NCBI GenBank assembly: GCA_963575745.1
Contig: CAUYUJ010014564.1
Span: forward strand, 327,600 to 391,599
Length of the DNA stretch: 64,000 nt
Origin: Prorocentrum cordatum
Taxonomy: Eukaryota > Sar > Dinophyceae > Prorocentrales > Prorocentraceae
Direction: 5' to 3'
In this document: positions 56,725-64,000 of the stretch, one piece after another
Layout: each line of letters opens with the position of its first letter
Numbering within the stretch: position 1 is the stretch's first letter
Program-made: the position numbers and the translations under genes
The notes under the pieces: model-generated
The model's database searches: none
What the model saw: the letters and a program-made list of their open reading frames with translations, nothing else
What the model was told of the DNA's origin: nothing

Positions 56725-56930
56725 CTTTGAGGTTACTTCAGGGCTGGCCGTCGGGGGGGGGGGAGTCACTTTGAGGTCACTCCTGGGGCGGCCGTGGGGG
56801 GACAGAGTCACTTTGAGGTCACAGTCGTATGCAGGGTATGTCGTGGACTTAAAAAGTGACTCAAATATTGAGTCACTTTTGGGGCCTCCCCTTCAAAAGT
56901 GACTCACTTTTTAGGTCCACGACATACCTC
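56725..56930. repeat. TGACTC hairpin element 1
   Basis: Outer arms GTATGTCGTGGAC (56,836) and GTCCACGACATAC (56,915) pair, with 27-base extended arms. Inside, AAAAGTGACTCAA-ATA-TTGAGTCACTTTT (56,852-56,880) is a perfect hairpin. Three GTCRCTTTGAGGT words precede it (56,725; 56,765; 56,809). Confidence 0.8.
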
Positions 56931-57082
56931 GGGGCTTCTGTCGGAACGCAGGGTGGCGACGAGTGACTCTGTGGAGCCAGTGGGCATACCCCAAGTGGCA
57001 CAGAGTTGCCCCGCAATGGCTTGGACGCGACCCCGAATTGACCAGACATGTAACTCATCAGCGAGTCCGAGTGACCCAGTCC

Positions 57083-57217
57083 CAACTTAAACTGACCACA
57101 AAGTGACTCAAAAATAACTCAGAAGTAACTTTCGGGGTTCCGATATAGATCGGCTGGGACTTACGTTTTAGTCCTACTGGAGTTATTTTTGAGTCACTTT
57201 GGAGTCAGTTTAAGTTG
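57083..57217. repeat. TGACTC hairpin element 2
   Basis: A 38-base arm starting CAACTTAAACTGAC (57,083-57,120) is the near-perfect inverse of 57,180-57,217 (two or three mismatches), separated by a 59-base loop. It shares the AGTGACTCAAAAATAACT words with the hairpin at 56.85 kb. Confidence 0.8.
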
Positions 57218-57664
57218 CGATTGGTTCATGATGAAGTTACATTTTAGTTACTTTGGAGTTACTTTTAAGTTAGTTTGGAGTGATTTTAGCTTCGATGTTA
57301 TGTTATGTTGAACATCACAACATACCATTTCATTCACATAACATGACGAAGCGCGTCCCAAAATTTCGCTAAGTACCCCCCCCCCCCCTCAGCCAAAAAC
57401 GGCCGCCCTGAGTAAATCAATAATGCGACCCCCCGTTTGACCCCCCCCCCCCCCCCGCCCACCGTGTGACCCCTCCCGCCAGAGCCTTTGGCTCCGCCCC
57501 CACTGCCACTTTGAGACTTTGGCACCGGCTGCAGCACCGACTGCAGCACCGACTGCAGCACCGACTACAGCGCCGACTGCAGCACAGGATGGGGCGCGGC
57601 AAGGGCGAGGCTTCCTGCAAGTGCTGCGGCGAGAAGGTTCGCCATTGATAAAGGAGGAGTGGGA

Positions 57665-57912
57665 CTGTGAGGAGGAGGAGGAGGAGGAGGAGGAGGAGGA
57701 GGAGGAGGAGGAGGGGGAGGATGATGCCCCAGTGTTAACAAATCGCACACACCCCTCCACGTTAAGGGAGGGGAGGAGGAGGAGGGGGAGGAGGGAGGGG
57801 GAGGAGGAGAAGGATGCGGAGGGGGAGGAGGAGGAGGGAGGGGGAGGAGGAGGAGGAGGAGGAGGAGGAGGGGGAGGAGGGGGGGGAGGAGGAAGGAGGG
57901 GGAGTAGGGGGA
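57665..57912. repeat. GAGGAG homopurine tracts
   Basis: (GAG)n at 57,670-57,720 and GGGGAGGAGG-type runs at 57,765-57,912. 57,525-57,590 before it has four GCAGCACCGACT repeats. Confidence 0.9.
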
Positions 57913-58384
57913 GGACACTCACGTATGATTAACGGCACGTGCGCGCAAGTGGGTTCGTGTGCTCTACAACTTATAGTATAAGACTTCTAAAAGTTCGTAA
58001 CTGTTTATAGTGTTTGCGTTTTATGCGTGCACTTTGTAAAATATGCGAACATGCATTCCTATATTTATACAAGCTGTGCTCGGTGCGTTGTACCTGCGTG
58101 TCTGCGTGTTTGAATGCGTGCGCGATGTGTGTGATTTAGTTTTCGAGTTAAGCGAATGTTGTAACCATAACTGCTTCGTATTGGCGCGCGTGTGTTTGGC
58201 GCTAACAACGTAGGGGTAAACGAGTGTGTATGTGTGTTTCAGTGTAGGCAGGCGTGCTTCTCTCTAGTGGCCGCGCTCGCTGCCTCGATCTCGCCCCCGT
58301 TGCGCGCCCCTCTCGCATGGGCAGGGGGGGCCCGCCAGAGCGAGAAGGGTTTCCCAATGCCATGCTATCTACCATGTGGTTGGT
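57913..58384. other. lower-GC stretch, no gene recognised
   Basis: GTGTGCGTGT-rich sequence with no convincing open frame. Confidence 0.35.
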
Positions 58385-58498
58385 GCCAAAGGGCACCCCG
58401 TTCGTGTCAAAGGGCCCCCCGCTCGTGCCAAAGGGCCCCCCGTTCGTGCCAAAAAGGCACCCCGTTCGCGCCAAAGTGCCCCCCCGTTCGTGCGAGGA
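58385..58498. repeat. 21-base tandem repeat, five copies
   Basis: CCAAAGGGCACCCCGTTCGT and close variants (CCCCCCGCTCGTG) follow one another. 21 bases is seven codons, so a Pro-rich heptapeptide frame stays open, but flanks do not look coding. Confidence 0.8.
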
Positions 58499-58499
58499 A

Positions 58500-59907
58500 A
58501 TTATCACAATACCGTGTTCTTTATCGAGTTCCGTGCCCCTCCCACCCCGCCAGGGAGGCACCGCCACAGCGAGGAGGCACCGACGCCGTATACTAAATTA
58601 CGTATGCTGGGAACTCCATTAAGTGGCCTTGCGCGCGGCATCAGTCCCCACGTGCGTGGCCGATACTCCCCTTCCATGTTTTAGATTCTCATCTTTCCTT
58701 GCGTGGCCGTCGTGTTCTGCCCCCCCTGTCCGCCTCGTGCCTGTGCTCAGATATTCATTCGGCTTTGTTCTTGCGCGTCGGCATCGCAGTGGGCCAGTGG
58801 GCAATCGCCCAGGTGAGCAAACAGGACGCGGCGAGGGGAGGGTGCCAACGCCCTACCCGCGCGCCGCGGACCCCTTACGAGATCGCCTGGGCGCCATCAT
58901 GGAACACCCTTCGAGGCTCGCTCTGATGGCGCCCATGGCTGGGGACAAGTCGGTCGCGGAGGTGGGCGACGACCAGGTGCGCGACCTCCTCTCGACGCCC
59001 CGACGCAAGCGGTCCGAACATCGGTCGCTTCGCATGGGCGGCCACGCCCCGTCCGACGCCGACGCGTCTTCCGTGGCCATATTTTCGCGCCGCATCTTCC
59101 ATCGCCCCCTTCCAGTCGCATGTCGCATGCCCCTTCCCGTTTCCTCCCACGTAGTTGTTCCCCGCGTGTTCCAGGAAAAAACCGCGCGCGGTTTTCTTCT
59201 TCGCCGACGTTGATCTTCTTCGCATACGTTGGGCGATGCGGCGGTGGACGATGGCGGGGGCGCACAACTTACAGTGTGTACTGTGCGCCCAACATCGCCG
59301 CCAGTCTGGTTCGGGGACGCGTTGAAAGCGCCCCCACCAGAGGACAGAGTTGCGCCGTGCGCGCGCGCGCCGCGCAGCCGCATAGTAAGCTCTAATAGAT
59401 GTCAGCGCTGGCGCTCGTCGCCAAATGTTGTTTGAATGTCTTGTTGACTGTTTGAGTGGTAAGCTACTGGCTCGGGTTGGCTTCGGCGGCCGCGCGAGGC
59501 GCGGGGGGGGCGGAAGGCGCGACCGCGGCGGCGCCGCCCACGAGGCCGATCAGTTTGCCTGCTTCTTCAAGACGGCAAGCCCCCGCGAGTTCGAGGCCGC
59601 CCTTCGCGGCGATGGCCTCGACGCAGGGGCGACCATACTTGCGACGCGCGCCTGGGGTCCAATGGGCGCCAAGCGGTCGCGCGCGCAGTGCCGCATCCCG
59701 CTAGGGGGCGCAACGGCGATGCGGAGGACCCACAGTGGGCCGCCGCGGAGGCGTTGTGCGGCGTCGCTCGGGGACGAGACGTCGCGCGGCGCCGCCGAGC
59801 GCGGGCCCCGAAACGCCAGCCCCGACGCCGACGACGCCGCCGCATGGGCGGCGGGGGGGCGGCCGTCGCCGCGACGTCGCCCATGCGGTAATAAGGTAAA
59901 TAGGTAA
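58500..59907. other. no gene recognised with confidence
   Basis: A frame around 58,850-59,070 (LGAIMEHPSRLALMAPMAGD, then GDDQVRDLLSTPRRKRSEH) and one around 59,540-59,660 (HEADQFACFFKTASPREFEA) look mildly protein-like and might be exon debris. Neither has a recognised domain or splice signals that decide it. Confidence 0.3.
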
Positions 59908-60345
59908 TGGGTGGTGGGTGGGTGGTAATGGTAATATGTAATAGGTGGGTGTGTGGTTATAGGTGGTGGATGGGTGGTGGGTGGGTGGTGGATGGGCGGT
60001 GGGTGGGTGGTAATAGGTAATAGGTGGGTGGTGGGTGGGCGGTGGGTGATGGGCGGGTGGTGGGTGGACGGTGGGTGGGTGGTGGGTGGGTGAGTGGTGG
60101 TTGGTGGTTGGTCGGTGGTATTTGGTGGGTGGGTGGCGGTTGGTGGTTGGTCGGTGGTATTTGGTGGGTGGGCTGTGGATGGATGGATGGTGGGTGGGTG
60201 GTGGGCGGATGGTAGGTGGGCGGTGGGTCGGTGGAGGGTGGGTGGTGGGTGGGCGGTGGGTGTGGGGGTGGTGGGTCGGTGGGTGGTGGCTGGCGGGTTG
60301 GTGTTGGATGGGTGGGTGGGTGGTGGATGGGTGGTGCGCGCGCCC
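59908..60345. repeat. GGTGGGTGG G-rich minisatellite
   Basis: Degenerate GGTGGGTGGTGGGTGG, GGTGGATGG and GGCGGTGGG units, with a repeated TTGGTGGTTGGTCGGTGGTA phrase at about 60,099 and 60,140. The plus strand has many closely spaced G-triplets. Confidence 0.9.
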
Positions 60346-60369
60346 GCCGCTGGCCCGTCCTGCGCCGCG

Positions 60370-60390
60370 GATTCGAGGGCGACAATGGCC

Positions 60391-60421
<31 letters not shown>

Positions 60422-60474
60422 TGCGATGATGACGATGGGGGCGGCGACGGCGACGGCGGCGGCGACAGCGACGG

Positions 60475-60520
<46 letters not shown>

Positions 60521-60600
60521 AGCGACGACGACTTTGGCGACGACGGCGACGAAAAAGACGACGACGAAAAGGATGACGACGGCGACGGCTGCGAGGGGTT
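60370..60600. repeat. GAC/GGC trinucleotide tract
   Basis: GACGACGACGAC and GGCGACGGC triplets. All frames are open as Asp/Asp-Gly or Arg-Arg repeats. Confidence 0.9.
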
Positions 60601-60654
60601 CGCCGTCGGGCCCAGGGGGGGGGGCACGAGAGCTCCCCTGTCGGAGCCTTGTCG

Positions 60655-60840
60655 ATGGCTGCGTTGGTCCAGGGGGGGGCACGAGATGCCCCCTCTGGCC
60701 CTCTGGGGCCCTTCTGCTTTTTTTTTGTCTCTCTTTCTCTATCTCTCTTCTGTGCTTGCTCTGGCCGTGTGGCCCTCTGGGTCCAGGAGGGGCTGCGAGA
60801 AGCCCCCTCTGGCCCTCTGGGGGGCTCTTCTGCTATTCTG
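60655..60840. repeat. two-copy ~113-base repeat
   Basis: CCAGGGGGGGGCACGAGATG-CCCCCTCTGGCCCTCTGGGG recurs as CCAGGAGGGGCTGCGAGAAG-CCCCCTCTGGCCCTCTGGGG about 113 bases later. CTATTCTGCT words follow. Confidence 0.65.
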
Positions 60841-61489
60841 TTTTTCTGCTCTTATGCTATTCTGCTATTATGCTATTCTTCTATTGTGCATGCATTGTAT
60901 CGTGTGTGCGCGCGTGTGTGCGTGCACACTTTAATTTTATAGTAGTTGGTGTTGTTTGTGTGCGTGTGTGTGTCTGTGTCTGTGTGTGTGTGCGCGCTCG
61001 TGTGTGCACTATCATGAGTACACGGGGTATTATTACACGGGATACTTTATTGTTCTGGTGTTTTACCCCGTGTAATGGTACAATATGTAGATGTGGTTTG
61101 ACACGTGCGTTGGCGTTGCCTTTTACTTGCCAATGTATATGCGTGTTTTCACTTAACGGCGCGCCGTGCTGTGGCTTAGGGAAACCGCACTTTCCGAACG
61201 CAGCCGCCCTCCATCCGCATAGCTGTTCCCATGTGTTTTGTATACTATACGTGTCGGCGGGTACTCGGTCATATTTGCGTGTCGTAGTGCAGCGTGCGTG
61301 TCCTGGCATGCGCGTGCTACTTGCAGCGCGTCATGTGGATTGTGGCAATTGCCGTGTAAAGGTGTTACTAACAGAACACCTTTGCGCGGCAATTGTGGCG
61401 CGTGAGGTTTGTGCTGGAATGGGTGTGAACATGTTGACGCGTGTAATTCAGGAGACATATATCATAATGAATATGTTGGGTTTGTCGGA
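60841..61489. other. no gene recognised
   Basis: (TG)n-like at 60,955-61,000. The rest is moderate-GC unique sequence with competing short frames. Confidence 0.3.
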
Positions 61490-61740
61490 GGAGGACGGAG
61501 GAGGTGGAGGACGGAGGAGGTGGAGGACGGGGGAGGTGGAGGACGGCGGTGGAGGACGGAGGAGGTGGAGGGCGGGGGAGGTGGAGGACGGCGGTGGAGG
61601 CCAGCCACTGGACGGGAGAGGTGGAGGACGCGGACGGAGGCGGTCGGAGGGTGGGCGACGTGGACGAGGAGGCCGATGAGGAATGAGGAGCAGGAATATG
61701 AGGAGGAGGGGGAGGAGGAGGAGGAGGGGGAGGAGGAAGT
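61490..61740. repeat. GGAGGTGGAGGACGG minisatellite and GAG tract
   Basis: 15-base GGAGGTGGAGGACGG units to about 61,600, then GAGGAG triplets at 61,695-61,740. The GAG part may overlap the acidic N-terminus of the next gene. Confidence 0.8.
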
Positions 61741-62978
61741 AGAAGGAGTGACATGGGAGGGCGAGGACTCGATGTTTTTGATTCCCTGGAAGGTGGAGCC
61801 CATCGCCAACAGGCCGTTTTCCTCGGCGGCGTCCGCCGCGGCGTCCTCGTCGGCGGGGCCTGCGCGGCCTGGCGGGGCTCGGAGGACTGCGGCCGCTATC
61901 CAGCAGGCGGCGACGGCCGAGGTGCAGGAGAAGACCGTGGACTTCGCGGTGTTGGTGCTGCAGAGGGACCCGTCGGCATGCGAGGAGTGTTGGTTCATCA
62001 AGACCGTGCTCTACCCCAAGGCCTCGTGGAAAGAGTTCCTGGACCAGGTCGGCACAGACGTCGTCGTGCAGGGTCGCGTGGCCGACGCGAGGCGCGTCAA
62101 GCGGGGGGCCTCAAAGATGTTCGACGAGGGGGGGGTCACCCACGGGCGTGTGACAGCAGTTGACGTTGAGCGTCCCTTCATGATCATGAATGAGAAAGAG
62201 TTGTCCAAAGAGGTCGAACTAAAAAAAATCCCTAAGGAGAACCTCGAATTGTTGCCGAAGTCCGCGTGGCCCAAGGAGGACGGCTCGGGGGAGTACGAGG
62301 TGATCTACTGGTTCCCAGACACAGAGAAGTTTCGCAAGGCCACTGTGAGGCAGACGATGTACGTCTGCAGCGACACTACGATCATGAGCCCGAGCAGCCA
62401 GGTGAGCCCTTTTCAAGCAGATGAGCAGTTCTGGCAGATGGTCAGCAACAAAATACAGAACCAGTGCGCTGACTCCATCAACAGGCAGCAGAATTGCCCT
62501 GGCGGGCACGGCTTGCTGTCCTTGGCCGATTTCAAGATGAAGGCGAATCCCGATGCTGCTCGTGCCGCTCCTGCCTCCTCGAGCCTTCCTGCTGGCCGTA
62601 AGGCATATCCGCCAGTACCTACGATGGCTCCTGCGGCGCCTCATGTCATCAACGTGCCAGAAGAGACGCAGGAGGCAAGTGCGACGGCGTTGGACGACGA
62701 CACGGAACCGCAAGATTCTCCCGACCGCGGATCTGGGGCTGCTGCTGCCGCCGCCGACGAGTGGGAGATGCTGTCGGCCAGGGGCGGTAGCCCAAAGCGG
62801 ACGCTGCCAGCCGAGATGACTACCCCCGGGATTAGCAGGCTCAGGAGCTCTTTCGACTTGGAGGGGGGTGACGGCAGCCCTCCCGACGGGAGGCAGGTCG
62901 ACGACGCCTCGTCCTCCTTCCAGGGAGATGATGAGATGAGTTCACCAGGACTCTTGGGCCAAATGGGGGAGGATGGCG
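61676..62978 (+). CDS. exon 1 of an unknown protein, acidic N-terminus
   Basis: The frame is in phase with ATG 61,676 (MRNEEQEYEEEG, a Glu-rich run) and ATG 61,772 (MFLIPWKVEPIANRPFSSAA); either could start it. Downstream: an Ala/Ser linker, VDFAVLVLQRDPSACEECWF (a Cys pair), KTVLYPKASWKEFLDQVGTD, then EKELSKEVELKKIPKENLEL, YEVIYWFPDTEKFRKATVRQ and QADEQFWQMVSNKIQNQCAD, ending in a Ser/Asp/Gly-rich tail. It resembles a dinoflagellate multi-copy family I recall but cannot name. The frame stops at 62,998, but GGCG|GTAGGA at 62,978 is a donor in phase 1 that fits the exon at 63,689. No membrane segment was seen. Confidence 0.65.
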
Positions 62979-63688
62979 GTAGGAGGACTCAAGGGTAGTA
63001 GGGCATATGATGAGTAAGAGCATGGTGAGGATGAGGATGGTGATGAGGATGATGAGGACGAGGATAGTGTGGATGATGAGGATGTTGATGATGAAGATGA
63101 TGATGCTGATGATGAGGATGATGAGGATTATGATGATGATGATGAGGATTGGGATGATGAGTAATATCATGACTAGGATGGTGAGGATGATGAAGATGAT
63201 GATGATGATGAGGATGGCGAGGGTGAGGATGGTGAGGATGAGGATGGTGATGAGGGCGATGAGGATGGTGAGGATGATGAGGATGATGATGATGATGATG
63301 ATGATGAGGATGATGATGATGATGAGGATGATCATGAGGATGATGATGAGGATGATGATGAGGATGATGAGTAAGATGATGATGGGGATGATGAGTGAGG
63401 GCATGATGAGGATGAGGATGAGGATGATGAGGATGAGGATGATGATGAGGATGATGATGATTAGTAAGAGCATGCCTTGTACGGTGCAAACTAGCAGGGG
63501 GAAGGCGGTGGGACAGGAGGTGGAGAAAGGTTTAATCCGATCGAGGTCAGTTCATCCGAGCTCGGGCTCAGTTGGGTTGTCCGGCGGTAATGACACACAT
63601 CGGACGTGGTGGGCAGACTGGGCCCGAAACGTTTCTAGGATTGTGGGAACAGGTTGTGGGTGTGCTATAGGTGTACACATTCCTCTAG
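62979..63688 (+). other. probable 710-bp intron with GATGAG repeat
   Basis: Starts GTAGGA and ends TTCCTCTAG; phase 1 on both sides (G + GA gives Gly). 63,010-63,465 is GATGAGGATGA microsatellite, making it the same repeat class as 55.7 kb. Confidence 0.6.
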
Positions 63689-64000
63689 GACAAGATCCAG
63701 TCGACGTTTGGTCCAGGCGCGTGGGGCTGCTGGACGTGATCAGCAAGAAGGTCGACGGGAGGACGGTCTCGGGGATGGGCCGCGCGGCGGCTCGACTCCA
63801 GAGGCAAGATGTCACCAGAGATGCAGGCAATCGGTTGAAGAACTACCACGCTGTGGTTGTCCACGCGCAGGCGCTCGTAGATACCGAGATCGCCGCCAGC
63901 AACGTGACGGTCGAGGACATCCAGAAGCACATCTCGGCCATCGCAGCACACGACCTTGTTTTTCAGCCACCCCTGAGCGTGCTGCTGGCGGGTGTTTCTC
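63689..64000 (+). CDS. exon 2 of the unknown protein, runs off the window
   Basis: Open frame after the acceptor CCTCTAG|GACAAG. It reads GQDPVDVWSRRVGLLDVISK, then AAARLQRQDVTRDAGNRLKN, AVVVHAQALVDTEIAASNVT and VEDIQKHISAIAAHDLVFQP, and is still open at 64,000. Predominantly amphipathic helix, with no domain recognised. It is partial; the 3' end is outside the window. Confidence 0.65.

Noticed and set aside
59425-59907. 160-codon frame starting near 59,425
   Set aside because: One short protein-like patch (ADQFACFFKTASPREFEA) within Arg/Gly-rich sequence; competing frames on both strands; not enough to call a gene.
1-64000. rRNA, tRNA, CRISPR array, bacterial operon or phage genes
   Set aside because: None found by eye on either strand; repeats have no CRISPR-like spacer pattern, and coding blocks have eukaryotic splice structure.

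Overview
The window looks like nuclear DNA of a dinoflagellate; the genus cannot be fixed from sequence alone. The reasons are: high GC with very long simple-repeat tracts; sparse coding blocks with GT-AG introns stuffed with trinucleotide-type repeats; tyrosine-recombinase (YR) retroelements and LINE-type elements whose polyproteins carry methyltransferase-like domains; and a large protein with an HMG-box-like exon that I recall as a dinoflagellate-expanded family. No rRNA, tRNA, CRISPR array or bacterial-type operon was seen. Family assignments come from motif reading and memory, not from searches.

Layout. 0-9.5 kb: repeats, a broken minus-strand LINE end (6.6-7.45 kb) and the first copy of a small inverted-repeat element (MITE family A). 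9.6-13.2 kb: two host-like plus-strand genes. The first is an unknown protein with a 44-residue tandem repeat, invaded at its 3' end by a MITE with TA flanks. The second is a beta-propeller-like protein ending in a PDZ-like domain. 13.2-15.9 kb: degenerate tandem repeats.

15.9-29.07 kb is the richest part. Two YR retrotransposons of the DIRS/Ngaro/PAT type lie head to tail with no spacer. Element 1 (about 15.885-22.431 kb) is decayed by frameshifts. Element 2 (22.435-29.065 kb) looks intact. It has nearly perfect split direct repeats (A1 - genes - B1 A2 - B2), a small Cys/TM protein, a gag-like ORF, an RT/RNase H ORF, a YR in an overlapping frame, and a C5-cytosine-methyltransferase-like domain back in the RT frame.

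29-44 kb is mostly satellite DNA: compound microsatellites, a 500-bp homopurine tract, a 386-bp tandem repeat, a 157-bp repeat built on two palindromes, a 73-bp repeat, a 1.5-kb GGCTGA tract and many stretches of a CTCTTGGGG-type minisatellite, with more MITEs. 44.5-45.7 kb (minus strand) holds a LINE-type C-terminal methyltransferase-like domain. 47.0-52.9 kb is a probable three-exon gene (AT-hook, large unknown domain, HMG-box-like exon, C-terminal exons) with one homopolymer frameshift. 53-61 kb is repeats and hairpin elements. 61.7-64.0 kb is a two-exon gene of unknown function that runs off the window; its 710-bp intron is largely GATGAG-type repeat.

The strongest candidate for an interesting system is element 2: a mobile element that appears to carry its own DNA methyltransferase, with recombinase and methyltransferase in interleaved frames.
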